A DNA stretch of 64,000 bases from Seminavis robusta (lineage: Eukaryota > Bacillariophyta > Bacillariophyceae > Naviculales > Naviculaceae). Below, in pieces: positions 30,320 through 41,894 of this stretch. Position 1 is the stretch's first letter. The number at the start of each line of letters is the position of its first letter. Under the pieces are notes generated by a model that was given only the letters and a program-made list of their open reading frames with translations, ran no database searches and was not told the origin of the DNA. The translations under genes were made by a program, and so were the position numbers. The stretch spans positions 25,181 through 89,180 of the forward strand of contig CAICTM010000226.1 in NCBI GenBank assembly GCA_903772945.1. The letters are read 5' to 3'.

Positions 30320-32162
30320 GCTGTATACGTACTGCAGTACGGACAAAGTCATGCGGTGCCTGTGCGATGTAAAAACTTCGTCTGAGATGTGTGATTGACT
30401 TGGTCCAAGACATGCTGTTGCCTTTTGCTGCACAGTGCACAGGCAGGCCGATGGTAAGGACTCGATTGATTTGGATTCTTACGACCTCGATTTCTTTGAT
30501 GTGGCTCACAACAAAACACAAACACTCCCAAGGAAAAAAGCAACCACTCCGCAATCGGCACCAAAAACAACTCAATCAATTACATCATGAGCTTTATCGA
30601 GAAACACAACATTGTCTACAGCGGGAGCATGCCATCAAATCAGATATGTGGCCTCTGGAAGATCTGGCAAGAGGAGCGAGCAACTCCATCAGGTGGCTCC
30701 TTGATCTCGGACATGCCAGTTCCCAAGGCTCACTTGGCCCACATGACTCTCAGCACTACCCCTGCGGCCAGCCCAGCCCAAGCGACCCACAAGTACTTTG
30801 CTGGTGTCAACGGTAGACCGGATCGCAGTCATGGCAACATCATTCGAGTCGATACTTCTGCCTTCATGATGTTTGAGGATATCCCTGAGCTTGTCGCCCT
30901 CAACCGTTACAGCCATTCCTGAGTTGGCTTCTAGCCACAAGGGCACAATACAACGTGAAATCACATCCAGATCTCTTTCAAACATAGCTGCTTCATACCC
31001 AGAGCAAGCAAACCAACTGGCAGATTGTCAACAAGGTCTTGTCGGACGCTGCTAGCTGCTGACAACAGGCAGCAAACCAGCAACCACAACAATACCAATA
31101 GACCACGGGGGTAGATTATACAAAGGAGACACGGGCAATGGCACTGCCTCCACCCAGCGAACATCGCACCTCTTCCTACGGTATCTTGGGTATCATCGCT
31201 ACGGTACACAATAGACAGTCTTCCACATAATAATAAAAGCTTCCCATTTCAACTACAGTAGATATTCCGATACGGTAGGTTCCTCCATTCCTTGCTTCTC
31301 AGTGAGTGGACTCACCACCAGAGCAGCCGTCCCGCGGAGAAGGAGACCTCGATCTACACAGTTAAAAGGAAGGTACCGGTAGCGTGAATGGCGTTGGCGA
31401 CGCCAAAAAAGTTCGCTTGGCGTCTTTCTCGTGATGGCTGACTGGCTGGGTGTATTGCCTATACATGTAGTTACCCCAGGTGGTGTCCAGTCAGATCTAG
31501 TTGACCCCAGGTTGCCTTGCGGTTTCTGCGCCGGCCTCCAAATGTGCAGCATTCCCAAAGTGGAGCCGTGTCTTGGGACAGATTCGAGGTACTCTATGTG
31601 TAGCACTACCAGCCAAGATGGGCTGCTTCTGAAACTCTCGCTGCTACAAAGTCAATGATTAATCATAAGCTTTGGGAAGCCATTGACGAGGCAGGCAGCT
31701 TTGGTAACACCACCACAACCATTGTGGCGCACGCTGCTAACAGGCGCCAAACAAACCCAAAGCTGCCTTGCGGTGTATGAACCCGGCATAGACTCCTGTT
31801 GTCAGCAGCGGAGTGATCCTCCACCGTAGATGGAAGGTACCTAGAGCTGGAGCTATCTTGCCAGGTTCCAGCTTTCAGATTGGTGATTGAGTTTGTTGAA
31901 GTGAACAGCTCACGAAATCGCATGGCAAACGGTACCACTTTGGCGAAGAACTCTGAAAGACTTATTGTCCATCGTGGCGTCATCAAAGATACTCCATCAC
32001 CCAACTCCGAACCGTTGACAAAGCAAAGATCCATCTCTCCCTGAGCAAACACTTTACTGTCCCTCTCTATGTTAAAGGTTGCACAAAGCCACTACCAACA
32101 CTTTCATTATCTCTCTTCTGAACCAAACCCTTTGATTGCATCCCTACTCAGCATTGTTCAAC
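30320..32162. other. Intergenic between LTR element and acyl-CoA synthetase
   Basis: Open frames of 112-141 codons occur at 30391-30816 and 30587-30922 (plus) and 31663-32052 (minus) but match no family known to me and have no supporting context. The last 100 bases before 32163 should hold the synthetase promoter. Confidence 0.45.
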
Positions 32163-34266
32163 ATGATTGCAACTAATCTTGTCCGCCGAGTGGTGCCAAC
32201 TTGGCGTCGCCATGGTCGCTCTGCTGTCAACAATTATCGAACCATGTCTTCTGGGAGTGTTGATTTCTCTAGTGCTGAGAATACCAATGCCTTTGCCGAT
32301 CATTGCGATTTGAATTTGGCTTACAGTCCATACCCTCCCGTCCCAGAAGGACCATACGAGCCTCTGGCAGAATTTGTTATGCAGGATTGGAAGGGACACA
32401 ACCCCAACGGCGGATTTTTGGGCGAACAAATCGCTATCCGAGACACTGCCACTTCCATGACACGTTCCTTTGATGACTACTACAATATTGCTACTCAAGT
32501 CGGAGCTGTTCTCCTGGACGATTATGCCATTGAAGAAGATCAATGCGTGGCCTTGTACTGTCCGAACCATTGTGACTACTTGCCCATTTCTCTGGCAGTT
32601 GCCCTTTGTGGATCCAAGCTCACTCCCATTAACCCACTGTATACACGTTCAGAGCTATCCACCGTGCTGCAAAAGTCACGTTCCAAGGTCCTGTTCGTCC
32701 ACGTATCTAAGCTCGACGTCGCACTTGAGTCTGTTCAGCAGGATTGTCCAGGAATTGAAAAGATTGTTGTGATTACTGATGAGGCAAGCGAAGGGATTCC
32801 GGAAGGAACCGTCAATTTGAAAGATTTACTCGACAACCCAGACAAAAGACTGACCAAAACGCGTCGAGTTATGCATAAACACACCAAAACCCATCCCTAC
32901 CTGCTACCCTACAGGTTAGTGCAGCAAAAAGAGTTTTGAAGAAACACTCCCGTCCACGGTACCGGTCTGGTCGATCTTGCTCACAAATCTATTTCCAACT
33001 CCCCTTGTTTGTCACGCAATCTCAGCTCGGGCACCACTGGCCAACCAAAGGGCGTATGTTTGACCCACGAAAACATGGTGGTAAATCTACTTCAGTTTCA
33101 CGAAATTGAAGGGTTGGCTTTTGCGCCGGTAAGAAAGTGCTAGAACAGAAAACTAATTGTGATTGAATGCCCTTTGGTTCCAATGACGCTCATTAAAGGA
33201 TTTGTTCTACGCAGGACCACAAGCTGATTTCGCCTCTACCATTTTTCCATATCTATGCGTTTGAGCTATCCATGATTCACACTGCTTGGAAGGGACATGA
33301 GCTGATCACATCATCAGGACGATTTGATTTGGAGGAATTCTGCCAAACTGTTCAAGAACACAAACCGGAGAGATCGCACCTTGTGCCTCCTATCATGTTG
33401 GGGCTGGGAAAGCATCCAATTGTCGACAAGTAAGTGACACTTGTAAATGATACAAAACAAGATTGTCAGGCGATAGTTTGAGGATTTCCGTGGTCATTGC
33501 TATCAAGATCTCACTTACTTGGTCGTTGCATCCACCAAGATACGATATGTCGAGTTTGAAGACTATCATTAGCGCAGCTGCTCCCTTGGGAGAAGACAAC
33601 GAGAACGCAGTCAAGAAACGCTTTGATGGTATCTGCGTCAAGCAAGGGTGGGGCATGTCTGAATTGAGCCCCTTGGGCACACTCAATTCTGACTTCAACG
33701 CCAAGCCCGGGAGTGTCGGTCCGTTGTGTCCGAACACTTTTGGTAAGGTTGTTGGCGAAGACGGTAAGTCCCTGCCTCCAAACGAAAGTGGGGAACTACT
33801 CATCAAGGGCCCCCAAGTCATGATGGGCTACTTGGATGATCACGACAAAACTGCCGAATGTTTGAGTCACTCGGGGTGGCTCCGCACGGGCGACATTGCC
33901 CATTACGACGAAGACGGGTACTTTTACATTACAGATCGTATCAAGGAACTGATCAAAGTCCGTGGATTCCAGGTTGCTCCTGCCGAATTGGAGGCGCTGC
34001 TGCTAACGCACGAAGCCGTCAATGATGTGGCTGTGATTCAAGTGCCGGACGAAGAATCAGGTGAAGTGCCACGGGCCTATGTGGTCTTGAAAGACACCCA
34101 TGCTAGTGTGACCGATGAGGACATCAAGGAATGGGTAAAAGGGCTTGTGGCGCCATACAAGCGATTGGAAGGCGGCGTGATTTTCACTGATGTTATTCCC
34201 AAATCTGCATCAGGCAAGATCCTGCGTAGAATTCTCCGAGACCAAGTCAAAGAAGAGTTTGCATAG
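32163..34266 (+). CDS. Acyl-CoA synthetase, 4-coumarate:CoA ligase-like (ANL superfamily)
   Basis: Four exons: 32163-32914, 33026-33128, 33215-33429 and 33540-34266; all introns GT-AG and phases agree, giving 598 residues. The enzyme activates a carboxylic acid with ATP to the adenylate, then forms the CoA thioester. Motifs: P-loop YSSGTTGQPKG (rebuilt exactly by splicing exon 1 to 2), GWGMSELSPLGT, hinge and adenylate motifs GWLRTGDIAHYDEDGYF and DRIKELIKVRG, and the catalytic lysine in SASGKILRR. The first 28 residues (NLVRRVVPTWRRHGRS) are Arg-rich without acids, as in mitochondrial presequences. The C-terminus EEFA is not a peroxisomal signal. The acid used (phenolic, medium-chain or other) cannot be told from sequence. 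Confidence 0.9.
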
Positions 34267-34700
34267 AGACAGGGTTGTAGAAAATCAATAGAATTCAATC
34301 AACAGACACAGTACTAAGAACCAGTCTATTCGTGAGACTGGCTGGCAATCAGAGTTGTTCGAGAATAAATGAAGGCTTCACGGTACGATCATATAGAAAC
34401 CAGATCCGAAACTCTGCCTACTGCTGAGATACCCAACTACCAACTAGTCTATTCAAAACACGAGCGTGAGGGTTGGCTGACTTCAACCCACCACTTTTGG
34501 CTGGTATCAAGATGACGAGAGCTACATAATAAGTCTATTCTGTCGGTTGTCATAGGACTCTAGTAATAAGATTCTGAAAGTAGAAAGAACGATTGAATCA
34601 TTCAGTCTATCTACTTCTGATGACGTCCAACCCTTGCCACCGAGCTAAGCCAGCCGTAGGTTAGCCTGCTTGTGACACATTGCTGGATTGCCAACAGCTT
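34267..34700. other. Gap between convergent genes
   Basis: 434 bases between the synthetase and TRAPPC2 stop codons. It must contain both 3' ends; no clear element was seen. Confidence 0.5.
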
Positions 34701-35324
34701 TCATAAGAGATACCTGCGTGCAACAGCTCTCACCCGCGCATCAAATGAAGAGGATGTAATTGGAGTATCGTACCGGTAGAAAGGGTTCATGGAAACCTGG
34801 AGAATTTAACAGTTGTTGATTGATTGAAAGAAGTAGTTTGAGCTGTACCATCGATGGGATGCAGCGCCTGAGCATATCATGTGCCTACCTTCACGTAAAG
34901 CTCATAGACTTCCTGGAAGAAGTTTTTGATGCTGTCTTCATTTTTGCCCCCATGCAACAACATAAATTTAATGTTTCCAGCCGTCAAGAAAGTCGACACT
35001 TGTTGATGATTGACCTAAATCAATAAATGCAACAGATATGCGATTGTCAGGTTAAATGCCAATATCCCTATACTTCTGTACCGACGGATGAAATCGATAC
35101 CCACAACGCACCTTGTCAACCACTTTCAGGAACATTTGATTGGTCGTCCACGCAACGTTCTCCACCAGATCCAACCCCGAGTGCAGTACAAAGTAGTTCT
35201 GTCTCGTGACGGCGTCAGAGCTTGGTGCAGCGCCTCTTTTCAAGAACTCTGCTTCATAAAGTGGTTCATTCTTCCCGACAATCACCAAAAACAGAGACTG
35301 ATTAGGAGCTGCAGCGGAGGTCAT
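34701..35324 (-). CDS. TRAPPC2: TRAPP complex subunit 2 (sedlin / Trs20)
   Basis: Three short exons on the minus strand, 35324-35112, 35014-34889 and 34796-34701, all joined in phase 0 (introns GTGCGT...TTTAG, 97 nt, and GTAGGC...CTCCAG, 92 nt), give 144 residues, the normal sedlin length. Diagnostic segments: [17 protein letters not shown] at the start, [11 protein letters not shown], then [34 protein letters not shown] and [11 protein letters not shown] at the end. This is the longin-fold core subunit of the TRAPP tethering complex that acts as a Rab1/Ypt1 exchange factor in ER-to-Golgi traffic. Only the first exon looks like an open frame without splicing, so the gene is easily missed. Confidence 0.95.
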
Positions 35325-36530
35325 GTTCAAATAATGATGCCCTTTGCTACCTGTACCGTACAAACTAGGAGGAGAAGAGAGATCGACCGTTGCTTTGGAT
35401 ATTGGCCGCCATGGTGGCAACATCCGAAGTAAACCAGCAATTCGTGACAACTGAAAAGATTTAATCACGTTTATGACGTCATGAAACTAAACGCGTTCTC
35501 CCAGCATGGTTGTGAGGACGTGAGGACGAACTCACAGCATGCACAGCACTACGAGAGCTCCTCTGTCAACTAAGGAGAGGAGCCATAGAGTAGTGTTGTA
35601 GTAGCTTAGTTAACCTAGCTAGCAATTCCTAGGTGCTGTGTGGCTGAGGGGAGCTCTGCTACGGCATCTCGTGTTACCCGATCCTTCACAGCAACAGTAT
35701 TTCTTTATGGGCGGGGGAAGGTGGTTGGTTGCCTTCTTGGCCGAGGAACTGGTGTTGAGGACATGTGATACTCACTTCCTCATGGGTGACCAGGTGTTGG
35801 GTTGGGATTTGTCCCTGGATTTGCACAAGACCGGGTCCTGGAAAGTTCCAGGAGTTTTCAAAGTGGATGTCAGGAACTTGCTTTTGCTCGGGGCCAGGCG
35901 TACTCTTCAAGGAGTACCGAGTCGGCAACAGGTACTATCGGGCGAGATGCAATTCCTAGCATTTGCCCTGCCCAAGCAGGTGTTGCGAGACCAGGATGAA
36001 ATGGGCCCAGAGATGGTAGAGGCGTTTCACGAAGCTTTAGCCCAATTTATTTTACATGCACTGGCAGTTTCTTTGTGTTGTGCAAGGCTTTTAAAGTACA
36101 TGTACGTTTGTCAGACTTTGGGTCGGTCCAGGTGCATTGAGCACATCCCAAACAGTGTCCAGACCACAGAATTGGAGACTTTGCAGGATGATCATCCCAT
36201 TTGTCAGCTTCTAGTAAGAAGGTGAGGGAGCTACCTGCTAGCACATTGGCTCAACAAATTCTGCATGACGTAACAGATGACTACAGTACAGCAGCGGTAC
36301 TTCCGACCCACCAGAAAGCTCGGAATTCAACAGAGACGGCATACCCCTGGTATGGCACGGCCCTTGATCAGATTTCATGCAAGAGCAGGCAACCAAATGA
36401 AACGACGGCTTTTGCACAGCCCGCCACTGGCCCGACAAACTGCAGCGAGGCAAGGGGGCGTTTTCCACAATAAGGTACTCCACCAGTTCGCGAAAGCAAT
36501 GGTTTGCCTCCGAAGTAAACACATGCTTTG
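35325..36530. other. Intergenic, no supported gene
   Basis: A 172-codon ATG frame at 35707-36225 (plus) is open but has no motif, odd composition and no recognisable relatives. The rest is AT-mixed spacer with a TAGCTAGC-type run near 35616. Confidence 0.4.
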
Positions 36531-37466
36531 TTACAACCGTAGCTTTGTGACATTGGCAACCGTTTCTGTTGTCACCACATCAACAGGTGCCACAGTTGGA
36601 GCCATGGTGGTCATGGTCCCATTCGGGGGTGTCGCCGTGGGTGCAGCGGGAGCCGTGGAATCCTCTTTCATGAGTACCGCCAAGACGATACAGAGAATAA
36701 TGATGCAACAACACCATGTCAAAAAGGCTCCCCCCAGAATTTTGAATAGCCGATCGACATTTTGGAATATTTTGTTTTCGTGAATTCGCTGGGATCGTTC
36801 TTCTTCGATTTTGTGAATGTCCTTTCGTTTCATTTGTCGTTCGACATCCTTGTATTCTTGGGGATGATCTTTTTTGAATTTGTCCGCACGGTCATTCCAC
36901 GTGCGGGCCCACATGGCCGGAGTGACTTCAATGGTGGCCGAGTGCTGCGAAGGCCCCGTGAGGCCACTGTGAAAGGAGCTCCCCGAAAGACTCGAATCGG
37001 CACGGCTCCCCCCCTTGTTGCGACCGCTGCTACGAACGTTGTTGCTTTTGTTGTTGTTGTTATTATTATTGTCATCCTTGTGAGATGCTTCGCCTTCTGG
37101 GAACAAGTCCTCTTCGTACTCGGACGTTGTCGACTCTTCTGTCGTAAGCCCCGAATGATGGCTGTTGTTTCGTCCTTCTCCTCCTTCTTCGTCGCCTGCA
37201 GCCACTTCTTCTTCTCCTTCCTCCTCTGATTCTTCTTCCGAGTCGTCTCGAATGGCCGTTGCTACAGCAGCTTGTGCATTGGTAGGAGCCGCCGCGGCTT
37301 CCGCTCTGGCGGCAGTAGCCTCAGTTTCGCGCCGATCATTCTCGGCCGCATAGTCTTTCCAGGAAAAGCTCAACTCGGGGTCCTCGGGCTGGTTCGAGGA
37401 CTCTTCTTCTTCCTGACGATTCCCACTCGACAAGGAACCAGCATCGTCATCTTTCTTCTCGCCCAT
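36531..37466 (-). CDS. Hypothetical single-pass membrane protein with acidic cytoplasmic part
   Basis: 311 residues from the ATG reading MGEKKDDD. Residues 1-145 are acidic and low-complexity (Glu/Asp runs, Ser, a run of asparagines), 165-245 are mixed charged with a basic helix (KRKDIHKIEEERSQRIHENK), then one membrane helix (TWCCCIIILCIVLAVLM). A short Thr/Pro-rich tail (APTVAPVDVVTTETVANVT) with possible N-glycosylation sites follows, suggesting a type II layout. No enzyme domain is seen. Such tails often precede a leucine-rich-repeat part in diatom proteins, but none follows here. Confidence 0.65.
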   Translation of the reverse strand: MGEKKDDDAGSLSSGNRQEEEESSNQPEDPELSFSWKDYAAENDRRETEATAARAEAAAAPTNAQAAVATAIRDDSEEESEEEGEEEVAAGDEEGGEGRNNSHHSGLTTEESTTSEYEEDLFPEGEASHKDDNNNNNNNKSNNVRSSGRNKGGSRADSSLSGSSFHSGLTGPSQHSATIEVTPAMWARTWNDRADKFKKDHPQEYKDVERQMKRKDIHKIEEERSQRIHENKIFQNVDRLFKILGGAFLTWCCCIIILCIVLAVLMKEDSTAPAAPTATPPNGTMTTMAPTVAPVDVVTTETVANVTKLRL

Positions 37467-38044
37467 GGTTGGATGATGATGGGGGTAGCTCCAAGCGGTC
37501 AATCAAGCGGTCCACTGGTCCAGTCGCAGAGTAGGATTAACTGTGACTAGAGGCAGCTACGTGGCACCTGTTGGTTGTTACTGTATACCGGTTAGGCTGC
37601 TGACAAAGTAGCCTGGTTCCGCTCAGACGGTTGCAACTCTGTGGGGCTCAATTGTTCCTTCCTTGTTGGTGGTCGTTGTTGCTGCTTTTGTTTTCTTCCA
37701 TCCATCCGCGGTCCGCTTCTCGTTGATACCAGTCTTTTGCTCGGCAATAGTCATCGTAAATGACCTTTCGCAAGCATCCTTTTCAACGCGCGGGCCAGAC
37801 CCAACCGTGTCTGACTGTCATATATATTTTCTAGCGAGGATCCCTAACTAAAAATAATGCCGTTCCTGAACACCGAACAACTGGCGCGGTACACATGTCA
37901 AAACCCAAATCCAACTGGTTGATGGAATTGGCAATGCTTCGCTTGTGGCGTTTGGATCCTCACAATTAATTTTTGGCTTGCAAGTCAAATACCACCTTTT
38001 CATTTTCTTCTTCTCTTGAAAATCTAATCTTTTCTACAACCCTC
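37467..38044. promoter_or_regulatory. Divergent intergenic region
   Basis: 578 bases between two divergently oriented start codons (membrane protein and GDP-mannose dehydratase). Promoters of both genes must lie here; no specific site was recognised. Confidence 0.4.
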
Positions 38045-39246
38045 ATGACCATGTCAGAAGAACCCAAAGTCGCCCTCATCACCGGAATTACCGGACAAGA
38101 TGGATCCTATCTTGCCGAGTTTTTGTTGGAGAAGGGATACACTGTAAGTCAAAGTCATTGTGGTCTTTTTTCAGCGACTCTTTCTAATGCACTCCTCCAA
38201 TGCTAACCCCATCTTCTCCAAAACTATAATAAACAAAATAAAATCAACAGGTCCATGGAATTGTCCGTCGTTCCTCTTGCTTCAACACTGGCCGTATCGA
38301 CCACATCTACCGTGACCGCCACGAGACTGGAGTCAAGCTGTTCCTTCACTATGGTGATTTGTGCGATGCCACAAATCTGGTAGGAATCATCAACAAAACC
38401 GAACCTACTGAAATCTACAACTTGGGTGCCATGAGTCACGTCAAGGTTTCCTTTGACATGCCCGAGTACACGGCCGATTGTGACGGTGTCGGTGTCCTTC
38501 GTATTTTGGATGCCATTCGCACGGCCGGTCTGGAAAAGAAAATCAGATTCTACCAAGCGAGTACGAGTGAATTGTACGGAAAGGTTCAAGAGGTTCCCCA
38601 GAGTGAAACCACTCCCTTTTACCCTCGTTCTCCTTACGCGGTTGCCAAGCAGTATGCGTACTGGATTTTGGTCAACTACCGTGAGGCTTACGGCATGCAC
38701 TTGACCAATGGAATTTTGTTCAACCACGAGTCTCCTCGTCGTGGACGAACCTTTGTCACTCGAAAAATTAGTGTGGCTGTCGCGCGCATCAAGGAAGGAC
38801 TCGACAAGACCCTCTACCTTGGAAACTTGGATTCCAAGCGTGATTGGGGACATGCCCGCGATTACATTGAAGGAATGTGGATGATGCTTCAACAAGACGA
38901 ACCCGATGACTACGTGCTGGCCACTGGAGAAACTCACACGGTCCGAGAATTTGTCGAAAAGGCATTCAAGTGTGTCGATATTGAAGTCGTCTGGAAGGGA
39001 GAGACTGGAACTGTTAATGAAATTGGTGTCGATGCCACGGATCCAAACCGAGTCTTGGTCAAGATTGATCCTCAGTATTTCCGTCCCACCGAAGTCGACC
39101 TTTTGATCGGTGACCCTAAAAAGGCCGCAGAAAAGATTGGCTGGACAGCAACAACCACCTTTGAAGGTCTGGTCAAGGAGATGGTTGCCGCTGACTGGGA
39201 GATGGTAAAGGGAAATGCTGCTGATATGGAAAAGTTGCATGATTAA
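38045..39246 (+). CDS. gmd: GDP-mannose 4,6-dehydratase
   Basis: Two exons, 38045-38143 and 38251-39246 (GTAAGT...AACAG, phase 0), 364 residues; a second ATG two codons later is equally possible. It converts GDP-D-mannose to GDP-4-keto-6-deoxymannose with bound NADP, the first step to GDP-L-fucose for glycans. Motifs: Rossmann start [26 protein letters not shown], catalytic Ser/Thr in ASTSELYG, and the YxxxK pair in [14 protein letters not shown]; the substrate segments [11 protein letters not shown] and [17 protein letters not shown] are almost family consensus. It is in the size range of bacterial and eukaryotic GMDs. Likely cytosolic. Confidence 0.97.
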
Positions 39247-40833
39247 ACAATCATGCAACTTTTATTGTTGTTTCGGTGGTGGATTGGATTCAATTTCAAT
39301 GAAACTCATTGTAATTAATTGTTTGTGTCTCAGGTACGCACTGCTCCCCGATAGCATTCAACTGCAGTTGGCTCCACCACCGAACCATATTATGTCAGGT
39401 GATGAAGGAAAGAAAGACCCCCAAGGACAATTTTATTGGATAGCCCGAATTTAAAAAAAATAGAAGTATGTGTTGTTCAAACGACAGGCGTAGTCGCCTA
39501 CTTTCTCTTTCTCCCTTGCCGTCATTCCAAAACCAACCACCACCCATTGAAACCTGAAAAGAGTGCAACGCCACCCAATGCTCCTCCCCGACGACACCGT
39601 CCAACCACATTGACCGATCAGCTGAAATACGCCGTTTGTCCCATTCTCCTTGCACCCAACGAATAACTACGAGAACGAGCAACTTTTAAAAATGCAAGGC
39701 AATGAGACCAGCGTTGCCACACAGCACCTACGGCGGGCCCAAAACTTCTCTTCATCTTCATCATTCCAACAATTGCTGCACTGGTTCGTTTTTACACTGC
39801 AGCACGGTGCCTGGTTCTCTGATGTTGGGATTACGATTGGATTGGATACCCATCCAACCAACTAAAGGAAATGACGCTGAGCGTATATGGGCTTCAGTTT
39901 CGCATCCGGAAACTGAACATGACCGTGAAATTCTATGAATGAATGTTATCTTCCTGTATGAGGCAAATGGATGCCTTGAGTGTCCCCAGTTCGGTTGCTG
40001 GACTGGTTACAGCATGTGGGCTTCAGTTCAGGTTCTGCGAAATTGACATGACAGGTCGAAGCACGACGAATGAACTTTCTCCTTTTGTGGCATACAGTAT
40101 GGGCTTTGGGTGTCCCAATCTCGCCAGCTTATCCACCAAAGGTGAGAGATGCAGCTCAGCATGTGGGTGGGCTTCAGCTCCATGCCTTTTAAACTGGACG
40201 GGACAGGGCTCAATGCAGGGAGGTTCTCTTCGTATGGAAATGGACTTGTGACCCGACGAAGTACAATAATGTTACCAAGACGAGGCAAATGTTGGTTCCA
40301 CTATTCCCGTGGAAATTGAATGTGAGACCCTGTGCATCCCGATCATGGCCATCCGGGCTCTTGCACCGGAGTGAAGACGAAGGGGTTTCATCTGACCTCA
40401 TTATTTGACGTCAAATACAATGCAGCGACTCTATTCCCAACAACAATACACAAATGCCAACATGAATGCTGAATGATTGTGCCAAAGAGGGTGGGATGCA
40501 TGGGACCGCAAAAGAATCAAATCGGGACTTTGTGTGATGGCTTCACTTGGTTTTGCAGACGAAAGCAATGACTACTACTGAAAAAAAACATCACCAGAAA
40601 CTAGCTTGCTGTGGCGCAGAGTTAGTTAGCATGAAGGATAGGCACAATTCGAACAATCAACCGAACAGTCTGAAAACCCTCCAATGTAAATCGTTGTGGT
40701 AGACAAAGCCATTGCAAGGGACATGTGTTCTTCTATGCTGCTATGTACAGTATCGTTTTTCTTTTTATGTCTAGAGCTGGGCGTGGCGTTCAGATGTAGG
40801 ACGCGCCGTGACAAGTATTTAGTTTGAGATGTT
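39247..40833. other. Intergenic, faint decayed repeats
   Basis: No gene recognised. The string TGGGCTTCAG recurs near 39888, 40017 and 40171, at spacings of about 130-155 bases, and copies at 39888 and 40017 share further downstream bases (GACATGAC-like), which suggests an old tandem array. Confidence 0.4.
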
Positions 40834-41499
40834 TCAACTCTTCTGGAGCAGTGTGTCTAATTGACCAGACTCTCCCAGAGGCAATAGTCCTGGCCCGTCG
40901 TTGCAACCTCCAATATACTCCCCTCGAACAAATATGGATGGCACAGATGTACGCTTGGTTTTCTTCCCGAGTACTGCTCGAATTTCATTTCCTTCATTCC
41001 CGTCTAGCTCATCCAACTCGATGGCTTGGTAAGCAATGCCTTTTTCATCCAGATAATCCTTGGCACGTCGACAAAAGGGACACGTGGAGAAGGAAAACAT
41101 CATGATGGGAGCGGTCTTGCTGTCAATTAATCCCTGCACCTTGGCTTCTACGGCTTCTTGGTCGTACTCTCCTGCCACGATGTCAGCCACAAACTGCTTG
41201 AATTGATACCCCAGGGAGTTGGAAGCAATCGTTTCGGAGAATTTGTTGGCGAGAGACGATGACTCACTCCATTCCATTGGTTCACCCATACGCCCCTGGT
41301 CATCGACCTCTGAGCTAGCATCTACCCTTGCTGTTTCTAGTTTGAAGAGTGTGGTAGCCAGGTTATCCAAGAAGGGTCGCTTCATTCCGTGGAGTTGCCA
41401 GACTGTTTTCTCATTCGGGCAAGACCGGGGGACAAATCCAAACGATGCGATCGATTGGGATGCAACAACCAAGAGAGGTAGCGGAAGAGGATATCTCAT
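40834..41499 (-). CDS. Plastid-targeted glutaredoxin
   Basis: 221 residues. The last 90 form a classical glutaredoxin: active site CPFC in STCPFCRRAKDYL, cis-proline segment TSVPSIFVRG and the GSH-binding end GGCNDG. The dithiol CPFC site indicates reduction of disulfides or glutathionylated proteins with GSH. The first 24 residues are a signal peptide followed by IASFGFVP, close to the ASAFAP motif whose Phe marks the cleavage site for import into diatom plastids with red-algal ancestry. A 90-residue linker lies between the two parts. Location in the plastid is inferred from that motif. Confidence 0.9.
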   Translation of the reverse strand: MRYPLPLPLLVVASQSIASFGFVPRSCPNEKTVWQLHGMKRPFLDNLATTLFKLETARVDASSEVDDQGRMGEPMEWSESSSLANKFSETIASNSLGYQFKQFVADIVAGEYDQEAVEAKVQGLIDSKTAPIMMFSFSTCPFCRRAKDYLDEKGIAYQAIELDELDGNEGNEIRAVLGKKTKRTSVPSIFVRGEYIGGCNDGPGLLPLGESGQLDTLLQKS

Positions 41500-41894
41500 C
41501 CTTGAGCACTTCGTTTCAATCTATGGATAGTTTGGGTTTCTTGTTGACATAGAAGGCCAAGCCTCTGCTTTTCGAGGAATGGTTACAGTACGAATGTATG
41601 GCAATGGAGCAGCAGTGGATCTCGAGGAAGGGCGAAACAAAGACGCAAATCCCACATCGGTTCAGGAGGGACCATAAGCGCCAGCCTCGCCCGAGGAGGT
41701 GCGGCTAAGATTCATATATTCGTGTTAGAGATATTTTATATAGCTATTGCTCCGGATGCAACTTCGATCGAAAGACGATTGCAACCACTATTCTTCAACG
41801 GCGACCATGGCGAAATGCCGCTGCTTTTTGGAGGACATAGGCAAGATAATAGGCGCCTTAGGTCCGCTACTACTACTACCAGCTAGGCGACACT
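41500..41894. other. Intergenic, nothing recognised
   Basis: 395 bases between the glutaredoxin start and the stop of the next minus-strand gene. Confidence 0.5.

Noticed and set aside
31663-32052. 129-codon minus-strand frame before the acyl-CoA synthetase
   Set aside because: No family, no conserved motif and no upstream or downstream exon could be joined.
35707-36225. 172-codon ATG frame between TRAPPC2 and the membrane protein
   Set aside because: Unusual composition, no recognisable domain, no splice sites or neighbours that support it.
36762-37229. 155-codon frame rich in Phe and Val
   Set aside because: Antisense to the acidic, asparagine-rich part of the minus-strand membrane protein; composition is a mirror of those runs.
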